A stretch of DNA of 64,000 nt from NCBI GenBank assembly GCA_020073665.1, contig JAIQEU010000016.1, positions 124,001 to 188,000 on the forward strand. Reading direction: 5' to 3'. Position 1 is the stretch's first letter. Every line of letters begins with the position of its first letter. A program made the translations under genes and the position numbers. Shown here piece after piece: positions 34,714 to 44,373 of this stretch. The notes under the pieces are model-generated. The model had not been told where the DNA came from. It saw only the letters and a list, made by a program, of their open reading frames with translations, and did not search any database. The stretch comes from Terriglobia bacterium (GTDB lineage: Bacteria; Acidobacteriota; Terriglobia; Terriglobales; Acidobacteriaceae).

Positions 34714-37434
34714 ATGATCGGGCAAACAGTCTCCCATTACAAAATCCTCAGCCAGCTAGGCAGCGGTGGCATGGGAGTAGTGTACGAAGCCGAGGACCTG
34801 AAGCTGGGGCGCCATGTTGCCCTGAAGTTCCTGCCTAAGGAACTGGAGAACGACCAGCAGGCGCTCGACCGTCTGCAACGCGAGGCCCGCGCAGCTTCGG
34901 CGTTGAACCATCCCGGAATTTGCACCATTTACGAAATCAACGAGCACCAGGGCCAGCACTTCATCGCCATGGAGTTGCTCGAAGGCAAAACGCTGGGCGA
35001 GAAAATCGGCGCGGGCGCGCTGCCCCTGAGCCAATTGTTGGACCTGTCGATTCAGGTCGCCGATGCGCTCGACGCGGCACACTCCAAGCGCATTCTGCAT
35101 CGGGACATTAAGCCGGCGAACATTTTTGTGACCGGGCGCGGGCAGGTCAAGATCCTGGACTTTGGTCTGGCCAAGCATGCGGCGGGACCGGGCACCTCCG
35201 AAACTCTGGATCCCAATGCGGCGACCCTGGCCACAATGCACCTCACCAGCCCGGGGATGGCGGTCGGGACGGTCGCATACATGTCTCCCGAGCAGGCGCT
35301 GGGGCAGGAACTCGACCAGCGCAGCGATCTGTTCTCGTTCGGTACCGTCCTGTATGAAATGGCCTCGGGATCGCTGCCCTTCCAGGGAACGACTTCGGCG
35401 GCGCTGTTCGACGCGATCCTCCACAAGCTGCCGGTTCCCCCGGTTCGGCTGAACCCGGAACTGCCGCCGGAACTGGAGCGCATCATTTCCAAGTTACTGG
35501 AGAAAGATCGCGATCTGCGTTACCAGGGTGCGGCCGAGCTGCGCAGCGACCTGAAGCGGCTGAAGCGGGATAGCGAGTCGGCGCGCAATGCGGCGGCAGC
35601 AACCTTGTCCGAGGTGCCGGTGGCGCCGGCCACCCGGCATCCGTCTTCACGAGCCACCCAGGTGGCACAGGGAGCGCGGCAGCACAAGCTGGGGACGGGC
35701 GCAATCGCGTTGGTAGCCCTGGTCGTGCTGGGAGCCGCGGCCTTCGGAGTCTATACGCTGGTTCATCGTCCACCAGCGATCCCCTTCCTGAGCATGAACA
35801 TCGAGAAGATCACCGACACCGGCAAGGCTTTCATGGCCGCGATTTCGCCGGACGGTAAATACGTTGTGCACGTGGCGCAGGAGCAGGGCCAGCAGAGCCT
35901 CTGGATACGGCATATTGCGACCGGCAGCAACACGCCGATTGTGGCGCCCACCGACGCCAACTATCAGGGTGTGACCTTTGCGCCCGACGGCAACTACGTT
36001 TATTTCAATCGCATTGAGAAAGACCATCCCGGGCTCGGCCAGCTCTACCAGGTGGCGGTTCTGGGCGGCACGCCCAAACACATTCTGAGCGATGTGGACT
36101 CGAACATCAGTTTTTCGCCCGATGGCCAGCGCTTTGTATTTCTCCGCAACGATTCTTCGCGCGGGCTGAGTTCGCTGATGTTCGCCCACGCCGATGGCAG
36201 CGGAGAACAAACGCTTCTGACCGAAACTCAGCCCAGCGCCTTGCAGGGATCGCCTTCCTGGTCGCCGGATGGTAAGGTGATCGCCGCCATGCATATCTCG
36301 GACAAGGCCGAGTTAGGCTCATTTGTGGCCGTGGATGCAACCAGCGGTAGCAAGAAAGAGATTGCCCCCGTGTCCCGGGTTGGCCTGATCGGCGATTCGG
36401 CCTGGACGCCCGACGGCGCCGGCTTGCTGTTGTCTTACGCGAGCCAAAGCACACGCTGGGACCAGCAGATTGGATATCTCTCCTATCCTGACGGCCAGTT
36501 GCGCCGCGTCACTAACGACCTCAACCACTACGCCAACACCTTCAGCGCCACGCGGGACGCGAAGTCCCTGGTCACCGTAGCCGCGGAATCGACCAACAAC
36601 ATTTTTGTGATGCCGGCGAAGGGCAACGCGGCCCAGGCAGCGCAGATCACGTCGGGCGAGGCGGAGGCGTTTGAACTGGACTGGACGCCGAATGCCAAGA
36701 TCGTAAGCGAGCCGCACAGCAGCGGTTTCGAACTGGATGAATACAACGCCGATGGCAGTGACAAGGCAACTTTGTTCGAAGACGCGTGGCCGGGCAAGAA
36801 TCCGTCGGTTTGCGGCGATGGGCAGCACGTGATCTTCATGTCGCTACGTGCCGGGCGCTCCACCAACGTGTGGCGTATCGATGGCCACGGCGGCAACCTG
36901 ACCCAAGTCACCCACGGGACCCTCGATTCCGCGCCGTTCTGCTCGCCCGACGGGAAGTGGCTGGTTTACAACTCGGCCGAGGGCGGAGCGTTAACCGCGT
37001 GGCGCGTGGGCATAGACGGTTCCAGTCCCCACAAGTTGACCGATTTCAGCAGCTTCAACCCCACCATTTCTCCCGATGGCAAGTGGGTGGCGCTGATCGA
37101 AGGGGAAGGCAGTGGGGTGAACTTCCACGCCAAACTCGCGATCATTCCCGCCGCCGGCGGCGCGCCGCTGCATGCCTTCGATATTGCCAACACCCAGTAC
37201 GGAAAGTTGCGCTTCACCCCTGACGGACAGGGCATTGCGTACCCGGCAATGGACGAGCACGGCGTGGCCAACCTATGGGTGCAATCTCTCAGCGGCGGTC
37301 CCGCGAAGCAGGTCACTGACTTCAAGAGCGACCGGATCTTCGACTACGCCTGGTCGCATGACGGGAAGCAGTTGGCAGTTTCCCGCGGCCGCATCAGCCG
37401 TGACGTGGTCTTGCTCACCGACACCGGGAAGTAG
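34714..37434 (+). CDS. PknB-like Ser/Thr protein kinase with TolB-like propeller
   Basis: A protein of 906 residues. The cytoplasmic kinase domain (about 10-270) has the Gly loop LGSGGMGVVYEAED, VALKFL (Lys), HRDIKPANI, DFGLA and SPEQALGQELDQRSDLFSFG, so all catalytic residues are present. A transmembrane helix (about 326-348, GTGAIALVALVVLGAAAFGV) follows a linker. The extracytoplasmic part is a WD40/TolB-type beta-propeller of repeated SPDGK-like units (for example ISPDGKYVVHV, PSWSPDGKVIA, ISPDGKWVALIEG). It probably senses an extracellular signal and phosphorylates cytoplasmic targets. A promoter lies just upstream. Confidence 0.93.
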   Translation: MIGQTVSHYKILSQLGSGGMGVVYEAEDLKLGRHVALKFLPKELENDQQALDRLQREARAASALNHPGICTIYEINEHQGQHFIAMELLEGKTLGEKIGAGALPLSQLLDLSIQVADALDAAHSKRILHRDIKPANIFVTGRGQVKILDFGLAKHAAGPGTSETLDPNAATLATMHLTSPGMAVGTVAYMSPEQALGQELDQRSDLFSFGTVLYEMASGSLPFQGTTSAALFDAILHKLPVPPVRLNPELPPELERIISKLLEKDRDLRYQGAAELRSDLKRLKRDSESARNAAAATLSEVPVAPATRHPSSRATQVAQGARQHKLGTGAIALVALVVLGAAAFGVYTLVHRPPAIPFLSMNIEKITDTGKAFMAAISPDGKYVVHVAQEQGQQSLWIRHIATGSNTPIVAPTDANYQGVTFAPDGNYVYFNRIEKDHPGLGQLYQVAVLGGTPKHILSDVDSNISFSPDGQRFVFLRNDSSRGLSSLMFAHADGSGEQTLLTETQPSALQGSPSWSPDGKVIAAMHISDKAELGSFVAVDATSGSKKEIAPVSRVGLIGDSAWTPDGAGLLLSYASQSTRWDQQIGYLSYPDGQLRRVTNDLNHYANTFSATRDAKSLVTVAAESTNNIFVMPAKGNAAQAAQITSGEAEAFELDWTPNAKIVSEPHSSGFELDEYNADGSDKATLFEDAWPGKNPSVCGDGQHVIFMSLRAGRSTNVWRIDGHGGNLTQVTHGTLDSAPFCSPDGKWLVYNSAEGGALTAWRVGIDGSSPHKLTDFSSFNPTISPDGKWVALIEGEGSGVNFHAKLAIIPAAGGAPLHAFDIANTQYGKLRFTPDGQGIAYPAMDEHGVANLWVQSLSGGPAKQVTDFKSDRIFDYAWSHDGKQLAVSRGRISRDVVLLTDTGK

Positions 37435-37912
37435 GTTTCTCAACGCGATCAGGCTGACCAGACGACGGCTGCCGTGGCGATTCGCCGCCCGCGAAAAACT
37501 CGAAATCAAGTCGAATTTGAAATGCACGCGGTTTTCTCCGGCGTCTTGAGGATCAGGCCCTGCCTTGGAAGGGAACGGCGTCAGCCGGCCGCTAAGCCCT
37601 TGATTTGCTTGCCATCCCAAGCCGGCGTCGACCGAGTGCTGCTTTCGCAGCCGGCTAGAGAAAAAAGGCTTGAGCCGGAAGTGCCACAGGGGGTATCCTT
37701 TTCTCGGTCGCACTTTCATACCGCACTTTCGGATGAAAGCTGCGAGCTTCCTCTTTGGCCCCGCCGATCCTGAGCAGGTCGGCGGGTTTTTTGTGGGCCG
37801 ATGCGACCGTAGCGACGCCGTCCCGGCGGCGGTCCGGAGGCATCTTCGCCCGCCGAACTCGTCACTTCGAAAAAGACCGTCATTGAGCCCCGGCAGACAA
37901 GGTGTATTTCAA
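37435..37912. other. Intergenic segment with possible small RNA
   Basis: There is no gene here. About 260 nt after the kinase, a segment (about 37690-37740) contains the hairpin CTTTCAT/ATGAAAG and repeated CGCACTTTC words, followed by a strong terminator at 37760-37792. This arrangement would suit a small RNA, but no family is recognised. Confidence 0.35.
37760..37792 (+). terminator. Orphan rho-independent terminator
   Basis: CCCGCCGATC pairs with GGTCGGCGGG (one G-U pair) around a TGAGCA loop, followed by six T. It is 326 nt downstream of the kinase stop with no gene between. Confidence 0.8.
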
Positions 37913-38095
37913 GCGTCCTCACGGGACGCGGTTTTCCGCTAGCTCACCCGGTATTTGAAACGCCGGGCTACTATCAATCGTCCCTACAGGGCGAGGGCTG
38001 GTCGATTCGCTTGGTCCCGTAGGGACAGCGGAGAGTAGCCCGCCAGTTTACTGGCGGCTAAGTGCCAGACGAGCGTGGCGTCCCATAGGGACGCC
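37913..38095. repeat. Cluster of short palindromes (GTCCC/GGGAC type)
   Basis: At least four short inverted repeats in 180 bp: GCGTCC-N4-GGGACGC (37913-37929), GTCCCGTAGGGAC (38014-38026), CGCCAGTTTACTGGCG (38041-38056) and GGCGTCCCATAGGGACGCC (38077-38095). GTCCCTACAGGG occurs near 37980. The pattern resembles REP/BIME-like arrays. Confidence 0.7.
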
Positions 38096-38146
38096 TGAAA
38101 CGCACCACCTAGCCTGCAGTGTTCGCGGCATGATTCTCTCCCAAGA

Positions 38147-38180
38147 ACAAAAAAGAGGCCGGGCTTGAGAGCCCGGCTCC
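38147..38180 (-). terminator. Rho-independent terminator, minus strand
   Basis: GCCGGGCT-TGAG-AGCCCGGC, with a run of A on its left side that reads as a U tract on the minus strand. It ends the transcript of the secreted repeat protein gene, whose stop is at 38206. Confidence 0.9.
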
Positions 38181-38205
38181 GGTTGAACGTGAGTTTCTAT
38201 TCTGG

Positions 38206-39117
38206 TTACGGCACAACCGTGAAGCCGTGAATGGCGCCGGCAGTGTCGGTGTAGCGGCCCACGATTTCGCCCGCGTTGTTCAGACCGCGGCAGCGGGTTT
38301 CGGTGGATGCGGGAAAGTTTATGGTGGTGTATTTCGTTCCTTTCCGGCTGTAACCTTGGAAAGGCCCCGAATTGCTGGTGCCCCAAAGTCCGACAATCTC
38401 ACCACTGTCATTAAGCCTGTCAGTGGCAGTTACAGCTACGCCGACACCCGGGAACGTAACATCGGTGAAGGTCTTACCGACGAGAGTGAATCCGTGTTCC
38501 GTGGCCGCTGAGTCGTCGTAAATTCCGGTCATCTGGTTCTTGTTGTTGATGCCAGTGAACTCAGTGAGGATGGCGCCATTGGGGGCGTTAAAGGTCGTAA
38601 AGGTGCCGGCGTTGTCAATGAAACCGTGGAAAACCCCTGAGCTGTCGGTAAAAGCGCCGACAATTACGCCGGCCTTGTTGATGCTCCACGCGTTGGTCAA
38701 AGTCGCGCCCGGCGGATCGATAGTCGTGAACTTGCCTTTGCTGAACATGAAGCCGTGGGTGACGTTGCTGGAGTCGATGTACCAGCCCACCACTTGGTTG
38801 CTATCGTTGACGCCATAAGCTCGCGACTGGATCGAGCCCGGCGGCTTCAGCATTTTGACCGTGCCGTTGATCATGGCCCAAGCCTGCGCAATACCGACAT
38901 GGGGCGCATCACACAAGTCGTTCGTGCAATCGTAGCCAACCAGTACGTTACCGGCTGTATTGAGGTCGTTTACGTCGGTCTCCATCGCGCCGGGGATATC
39001 GATGGTGGTGAAGGTCGGGGCGGCCGATTGCGCCTGGGAGAATGTGGGGGTGAGGGCTGTCATCAAAAGCAGGGAGAGGCAAACGACGGAAAACAAGGTA
39101 ATGCTGGGTTTGAGCAT
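38206..39117 (-). CDS. Secreted repeat protein (HAF-like NxxGxIVGxY repeats)
   Basis: A protein of 303 residues. The signal peptide begins MLKPSITLFSVVCLSLLLMT and is cleaved near SQAQS. The mature protein consists of about six to seven repeats of roughly 40 residues with the pattern GINNxGxIVGxYxDxxGxxHGF followed by GxFTTIDxPGA. These predict a beta-propeller or beta-solenoid. The ATG at 39117 was chosen over long upstream in-frame extension because of GAGGAGG about 10 nt upstream and the signal peptide. It is exported; its function is unknown. A terminator follows. Confidence 0.8.
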   Translation of the reverse strand: MLKPSITLFSVVCLSLLLMTALTPTFSQAQSAAPTFTTIDIPGAMETDVNDLNTAGNVLVGYDCTNDLCDAPHVGIAQAWAMINGTVKMLKPPGSIQSRAYGVNDSNQVVGWYIDSSNVTHGFMFSKGKFTTIDPPGATLTNAWSINKAGVIVGAFTDSSGVFHGFIDNAGTFTTFNAPNGAILTEFTGINNKNQMTGIYDDSAATEHGFTLVGKTFTDVTFPGVGVAVTATDRLNDSGEIVGLWGTSNSGPFQGYSRKGTKYTTINFPASTETRCRGLNNAGEIVGRYTDTAGAIHGFTVVP

Positions 39118-39293
39118 GGGGCAAAGCCTCCTCAAAATTTGGCGTGCCATGCTACGAAGACGCGCGCGGAGTGTCAAGGGTCGTAGGTCTTGAGCCTTTG
39201 TTCCTACAGGGCCCGAAAGAGGCGCGCAACGGCCCTTCCGGCGGCCACTGGGCAAGTTTGTGTACCATAGACCTGTCTCGGGAGACCTGTCCC

Positions 39294-41126
39294 ATGCGTT
39301 GCGCTTACCGGACCATTCGAATTCTGCTTTTTTCGTTATGCCTGCCAGGTTTGGTGACGTTTGGGTTCTGCGGGGAGCCGCAGTGGGTCGAGGTACGCTC
39401 GCCGCATTTTTCGGTGGCCACCGATGCCGGAGAAAAACGCGGCCGCGAGGTCGCCATGCGCTTCGAGCAGATGCGGGCCGTGTTCGGAGCACTGATGGTC
39501 AGGGCGAAGGTGAATACTCCCATTCCGCTGCAGATCATCGCTTTCCGCGGCAGCAAAGAAATGCGACAGTTCAGCCCCATCTTCCGGGGCAAACCCACCG
39601 AGTTGGGGGGGCTGTTTCAGGCGGGACAGGACCGCTGTTTCATCATGCTGGACATGTCGGTGGAGAATCCCTGGCAGGTGGTGTTTCACGAGTACGCCCA
39701 CCAGCTCATGAATGGCACGTTATCGGCGCAGGTGGACCCGTGGTTCGAGGAAGGATTCGCCGAATATTTCTCCAGCATCGAGGTGGACAGCAAGGAAGCC
39801 CGGGTGGGGAAGATTCCGGAAGAGGAATATCAGGTCCTGGAGCACATGGGTTGGATGAAGGTATCAGATTTGTTCCGGGTCCAGCAGAACACAAAGACTT
39901 ACAACGAGAATGGCGATCACCGAAATGTGTTTTATGCCGAGTCGGGAATGCTGGTGCATTACCTGTACGACAACAAACTTGTCCTGAAGGTCGGGGACTA
40001 CTTCAACTTAGTGCTCGACCAGCACGTGCCGATCGAGGACGCCATGCAGCGGGCCTTTGGTATGAATGGGGCACAATTCGACAAGGCGTTGCGAACTTAC
40101 GAAAGTAGCGGGCATTTCAAGTACTATCCGATCCCAACCCCGCCGGGAATCAACAGTAGCGATTACCGCGCTGCGCCGCTCAGCGCGGTGGATGCGGCGG
40201 CGATTCTGGCAGACGCGCATCTGCATTCCCCGGATTACCAGGCGAAGGCGACCGAGGAGTTTGAAGCCATACTGAAGACTGACCCCAACAACGCCGCAGC
40301 CCTGCGGGGACTGGGATACTCATACCTGATCAAGCGGAATTTCGCCAAGGCGGGCGAATACTTCGCGAAGGCGGCCGAGCACAATAGCAATGATCCCCGG
40401 GTGTTCTATTACTCCGCTCTGATGTTGCAGCAGCAGGGTGGGTTGTCCCCCGGCGACGGACGGCTGGAGGCGGTGCAGAAGCATCTGGAGAGCGCCGTCA
40501 AGCTCGACCCGGAATTTGCCGACGCCTACAGCTTGCTGGCGTTTATCTACAGATCAGGAGAAAAGAAGGAATTGGCCATCGCGACCATGCTCAAAGCGGT
40601 GGAACTGAATCCTCGCAATGAATCGTACCGCTTCAACCTCGCACAGATGTACTTAGACAGCCAGAACTTCGATTCGGCGACAGCGATCCTGGGCTCGTTG
40701 AAGAACAGCAGCAATCCGCAGATCGCGGAACATTCTGCCGAGGAACTGGCCCAGGTCGAAAGGTACAGGCTGGAAGCGCAGGAACGGGAAGCACAGAGTC
40801 GAGAGACCAACCGGCAGCCGGGGCAGGCAGCGCCGTCGAATGAGAATCCTGACGTGATTGAGCCTGAGGCCACGGGTTCGAACGGCGGGGTTGCCAGGTT
40901 CTTGAAGGGAAAACTGGTGAGCGTGGACTGTGCGGCGGCGCCCAGTGCGGTGCTGACCATTGTGGCGGGGGCGAAGACTTGGAAAATGCATACCGCGAAC
41001 GGCGCGAAGATGATCGTCATCGGTGCGGATAAGCTTGCCTGCAACTGGACCAACCAGAAGGTCGCGGTGAATTACCGCCAGACCGGGGATGGAACCGGAG
41101 AAATGATATCGCTGGAATTGCAATGA
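39294..41126 (+). CDS. Secreted zinc metallopeptidase-like protein with TPR domain
   Basis: A protein of 610 residues. The signal peptide begins MRCAYRTIRILLFSLCLPGL. An N-terminal gluzincin-like domain has the zinc motif VVFHEYAHQLMNG (HExxH) followed by DPWFEEGFAEYFSSIEV, containing the third-ligand Glu, as in DUF1570-type peptidases. From about residue 290 there are TPR units (LGYSYLIKRNFAKAGEYFAK; AYSLLAFIYRSGEKKELAIA). The C-terminal 100 residues form a small beta domain. It probably acts in the periplasm; substrate unknown. A small DUF4440 gene follows after 31 bp. Confidence 0.82.
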   Translation: MRCAYRTIRILLFSLCLPGLVTFGFCGEPQWVEVRSPHFSVATDAGEKRGREVAMRFEQMRAVFGALMVRAKVNTPIPLQIIAFRGSKEMRQFSPIFRGKPTELGGLFQAGQDRCFIMLDMSVENPWQVVFHEYAHQLMNGTLSAQVDPWFEEGFAEYFSSIEVDSKEARVGKIPEEEYQVLEHMGWMKVSDLFRVQQNTKTYNENGDHRNVFYAESGMLVHYLYDNKLVLKVGDYFNLVLDQHVPIEDAMQRAFGMNGAQFDKALRTYESSGHFKYYPIPTPPGINSSDYRAAPLSAVDAAAILADAHLHSPDYQAKATEEFEAILKTDPNNAAALRGLGYSYLIKRNFAKAGEYFAKAAEHNSNDPRVFYYSALMLQQQGGLSPGDGRLEAVQKHLESAVKLDPEFADAYSLLAFIYRSGEKKELAIATMLKAVELNPRNESYRFNLAQMYLDSQNFDSATAILGSLKNSSNPQIAEHSAEELAQVERYRLEAQEREAQSRETNRQPGQAAPSNENPDVIEPEATGSNGGVARFLKGKLVSVDCAAAPSAVLTIVAGAKTWKMHTANGAKMIVIGADKLACNWTNQKVAVNYRQTGDGTGEMISLELQ

Positions 41127-41157
41127 GGGGATGCTGGACTCGGATGTCGGGGTTCTT

Positions 41158-41607
41158 ATGAGACGAACTGTTGTGGTCGTGGCGTTGTTGTCTGGGATGG
41201 TTGTGGCGGCTTGGCCGGCAGGCAGCCAACGCGGCGAAATCGAAAAGACCATTGCCGACCTGGAAAACAAATGGTCAGAAGCGCAGAAAATCGCCAATGC
41301 GGACGCAGTAGCGCCGATGCTGGCCGAGAGCTTCGTCAATACCGATGCGGAAGGTCAGACCTACGGTAGAGACCGGCTGCTCTTTAATCTGAAGGGCGCC
41401 CGGTGGGAGTTGAACGGCATCAGCGACGTGAAAGTGACCGTGTACGGCACGACCGCGATTGCCACCGGAGCCTGGATGGGGAAGGGCGTGGATGGCGACG
41501 GCAGCAAGATCGACCGACGCGAGCGCTGGACTGATACCTGGGTGAAGATAGCCAACGCGAAATGGCTGTGCGTAGCCAGCCAGCAGACGGCAGTGCCACA
41601 GTTGTAG
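41158..41607 (+). CDS. Secreted SnoaL/DUF4440-like protein
   Basis: A protein of 149 residues with a signal peptide (MRRTVVVVALLSGMVVAAWP). The mature part, IEKTIADLENKWSEAQKIAN with ADAVAPMLAESFVNTDAEGQ and RERWTDTWVKI, has the NTF2-like cone fold pattern of DUF4440. The ATG at 41158 fits the signal peptide. It lies 31 bp downstream of the metallopeptidase gene, so it is probably in the same operon. Role unknown; members bind small molecules or act as enzymes. Confidence 0.75.
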   Translation: MRRTVVVVALLSGMVVAAWPAGSQRGEIEKTIADLENKWSEAQKIANADAVAPMLAESFVNTDAEGQTYGRDRLLFNLKGARWELNGISDVKVTVYGTTAIATGAWMGKGVDGDGSKIDRRERWTDTWVKIANAKWLCVASQQTAVPQL

Positions 41608-41716
41608 AAGAGAGACGTTAGGCCTTGCACCTCGCGCGTCCCTGTTCGTACTTCTCCGGGCGGGAATATAATTCCAACTCTCAGGCTTCTAACACATTCC
41701 TCCCAGGGGGCCCCTG

Positions 41717-43627
41717 ATGAGCGACCGCAAGAATCCAGACCATCACCTAGGCATGAACCAGGCAATCACCCGGCGGGATTTTTTTAATGGGGTGGCCATC
41801 GGCGTGGGTGGGCTGGTCACGGTGCCGGCGTGGATGCAGGCGCTGGCGGAGGCGGAGTACGCTCCCGAGAAGGCCGCTGGTTACTATCCTCCCGCGCTGA
41901 TGGGCATGCGCGGCAACCACGACGGTACCTACACCTTTGCGCACCGCCTGCGCGATGGCGAAGCCTGGGATGAAGCTGGCGCTCCTGAAAAGACGGGCGA
42001 GACGTATGACCTGGTGATCGTCGGTGGCGGCATCAGCGGGCTGGCAGCCGCGTATTTCCACCGCAAGAACGCCGGCAACAACGCGCGCATCCTGGTGCTC
42101 GACAACCACGACGACTTCGGCGGACATGCCAAGCGCAACGAATTCCAGGTCGGCAACCGCCTAGTGCTGGGCTACGGCGGAACCCAATCCATTGACACTC
42201 CCTCGGGGTACAGCCCGGTTTCGATGGGTCTGCTGAAGGAACTGGGAATTGATGTCCAGAAGTTCTACCAGGCTTACGATCAGAAGCTGTATTCGTCGCG
42301 CAAGCTGGGAACGGGCGTGTTCTTCGACAAAGAGACGTTCGGCGAAGACCGCTTCGTGGCCGGCATGGGCATGACACCGTGGAAGGATTTCCTGGCCAAG
42401 GCGCCGCTGTCGGATGAGGTGAGGCGCGACATTGAGCGGGTCTACACCGAGAAAGTAGATTACCTTCCGGGGTTGTCGCGGGAAGAGAAGCGCGCGCGCC
42501 TGAATAAGATCAGCTACGCCGATTTTCTCACCAAGATCTGCAAGATGACGCCGGACGCTTTGCCGTTTTTCCAGACCTATACTCACGACGAGTTTTGTGT
42601 AGGCATTGAGGCGGTGTCCGCCCTGGCCTGCTACGAGATTGGCGACGAGTATGGTGCGATCACCTTTGCCGGCTTCGACGGTATGGACCTGGGCGCAGGC
42701 GGCCCGGAGGAGCCGTATATCTTCCACTTTCCTGATGGCAACGCGTCGATTGCACGTCTGCTGGTGCGGTCGCTGATCCCGGGATCGATTCCGGGACATA
42801 CCATGGAAGACATTGTCCCGGCGAAAGTCGACTACAGCAAGTTGGACCAGTCGTCTTCGCCAGTGCGGATTCGGTTGAACAGCACCGTGGTGCGAGCGCA
42901 TCACCTGGGAGAAGTGGGGTCAGCCAAGGAAGTGGAAGTCGCCTACATGCGGGGCGGGAAGCTGCAGACGGTGCAAGCGAAGGCCTGCGTAATGGCCTGC
43001 TACAACGGGATGATTCCGTATCTGTGTCCGGAACTTCCCGACAAGCAGAAGGACGCGATGGCTTACCTGGTGAAGGCCCCGCTGGTGTACACCCACACCG
43101 CTGTCCGCAACTGGACCGCGTTCGACAAGCTGGGGGTGAGTCAGATTGTGGCCCCAGGGAGCTACCACAATTATGTGGCGTTGGATTTCCCGGTGAACCT
43201 GGGCGAGTACAAGTTTCCCAGCAAGCCGGAAGAACCCATGGTGCTGTTCATGCTGCGTACGCCTTGCAAGCCGGGCTTGCCGTCGCGGGAGCAACATCGC
43301 GCGGGCCGTGCCGAGTTGATGCGCACGCCGTTCTCGGTGTTCGAGCGCAACATCCGCGAACAGTTGGGACGGATGCTGGGCGGCGGCGGATTTGACCCGG
43401 CGCGAGACATTGCCGGCATCACGGTGAATCGCTGGGCGCATGGCTACGCTTTCGCAGGCAACCCGCTGTTCGATCCTGACTGGAAGGAAGACGAGAAACC
43501 GTGGGTGGTAGGGCGAAAGCCGTTCGGGCGCATCACCATCGCCAATTCGGACGCGGGCGGGTGGGCCTACACCAATGCCGCGATTGACCAGGCGTGGCGG
43601 GCCGTAGGGGAATTGGGTAAGGGCTAG
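41717..43627 (+). CDS. Tat-exported FAD oxidoreductase, spermidine dehydrogenase-like
   Basis: A protein of 636 residues. The N-terminus bears a twin-arginine signal ([20 protein letters not shown]), so a folded cofactor-containing protein is exported. The FAD fold is [20 protein letters not shown] (about residue 98), then [17 protein letters not shown]. The C-terminus [20 protein letters not shown] is the flavin-binding closing motif. The overall pattern, including [17 protein letters not shown], is what I remember from proteins annotated as SpdH spermidine dehydrogenases. That assignment is from memory and less certain than the fold. It would cleave polyamines and pass electrons to the respiratory chain, which would link it to the polyamine genes at 60-64 kb. 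Confidence 0.7.
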   Translation: MSDRKNPDHHLGMNQAITRRDFFNGVAIGVGGLVTVPAWMQALAEAEYAPEKAAGYYPPALMGMRGNHDGTYTFAHRLRDGEAWDEAGAPEKTGETYDLVIVGGGISGLAAAYFHRKNAGNNARILVLDNHDDFGGHAKRNEFQVGNRLVLGYGGTQSIDTPSGYSPVSMGLLKELGIDVQKFYQAYDQKLYSSRKLGTGVFFDKETFGEDRFVAGMGMTPWKDFLAKAPLSDEVRRDIERVYTEKVDYLPGLSREEKRARLNKISYADFLTKICKMTPDALPFFQTYTHDEFCVGIEAVSALACYEIGDEYGAITFAGFDGMDLGAGGPEEPYIFHFPDGNASIARLLVRSLIPGSIPGHTMEDIVPAKVDYSKLDQSSSPVRIRLNSTVVRAHHLGEVGSAKEVEVAYMRGGKLQTVQAKACVMACYNGMIPYLCPELPDKQKDAMAYLVKAPLVYTHTAVRNWTAFDKLGVSQIVAPGSYHNYVALDFPVNLGEYKFPSKPEEPMVLFMLRTPCKPGLPSREQHRAGRAELMRTPFSVFERNIREQLGRMLGGGGFDPARDIAGITVNRWAHGYAFAGNPLFDPDWKEDEKPWVVGRKPFGRITIANSDAGGWAYTNAAIDQAWRAVGELGKG

Positions 43628-43650
43628 TCGTGAGTAGTGAGGAAGAACTG

Positions 43651-43678
43651 GCCACGGATTCTGACCGACAGTACGGAT
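43651..43678. repeat. Dispersed intergenic repeat, CCACGGAT type (second copy)
   Basis: GCCACGGATT, then GTACGGAT, the same word pattern as at 12685-12713. It is preceded by TAGTCGTGAGTAGTGAGG-like low-complexity sequence. Confidence 0.5.
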
Positions 43679-43778
43679 CGCTGGTTTCTTGGATGCCCTG
43701 GCGTTATCATTTTGTTATCAACCGGTGGGAATCTCTGCGTTTCACGTAACCTTCCGCACATAAGCAAGGAGGATACCT

Positions 43779-44315
43779 ATGAAGCTAGCGACATTCTTGC
43801 TCGTACTTTCGATAACGGCCTGGGGCTTTCAGGCGCCAGAACAGCATTCCTCGGAACCTTCGGCCAAAGCGGTGGCACGAATTCAGAAAGAGGTTCGGCA
43901 TGAGTTGCTGATGCTGCCGTACTTCGGGGTGTTCGACAACATCGCATTCAAGGTAGAGGGCTATAACGTAACCCTGTTGGGACAGGTAGTGCGTCCTTCG
44001 CTGAAGTCGGACGCGGAGCGGGTGGTGAAGGGAGTTGAAGGGGTGGAGAAAGTCGACAATCAGATCGAAGTGCTGCCGCCCTCCTCGATGGATGATCGCT
44101 TACGCCTGCGGCTGTTTCGCGCCATCTATGAATATGCTCCGCTGCAGAAGTACGAACTGGGAGTGAACAAACCGATTCGCATTATCGTGAAGGGCGGCAG
44201 GGTCTCGCTGGAAGGAGTGGTTGACAACGAGACCGATAAGAACATCGCCGGCATCCGCGCCAACTCGGTTTCGGGGATTTTCTCGGTGACCAACAACCTG
44301 CAGGTGGTGAAGTAA
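43779..44315 (+). CDS. Secreted protein with two BON domains
   Basis: A protein of 178 residues with a signal peptide (MKLATFLLVLSITAWGFQAP). Two BON modules (about residues 30-95 and 105-175): IAFKVEGYNVTLLGQVVRPS with GVEGVEKVDNQIEVLP, and IRIIVKGGRVSLEGVVDNET with SVTNNLQVV. BON domains bind phospholipid membranes and occur in osmotically inducible and secretin proteins. A strong AAGGAGG precedes the ATG. The TPR gene 58 bp downstream is on the same strand. Confidence 0.88.
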   Translation: MKLATFLLVLSITAWGFQAPEQHSSEPSAKAVARIQKEVRHELLMLPYFGVFDNIAFKVEGYNVTLLGQVVRPSLKSDAERVVKGVEGVEKVDNQIEVLPPSSMDDRLRLRLFRAIYEYAPLQKYELGVNKPIRIIVKGGRVSLEGVVDNETDKNIAGIRANSVSGIFSVTNNLQVVK

Positions 44316-44373
44316 GGCAACCAAGTTTCGTATTTCCGTGAATCTCAGAAGCCGGCCAGCGGCAGGAGGTTTT

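Noticed and set aside
37913-38095. CRISPR array
   Set aside because: The palindromes are unequal in sequence and spacing, with no regular direct repeats or cas genes.
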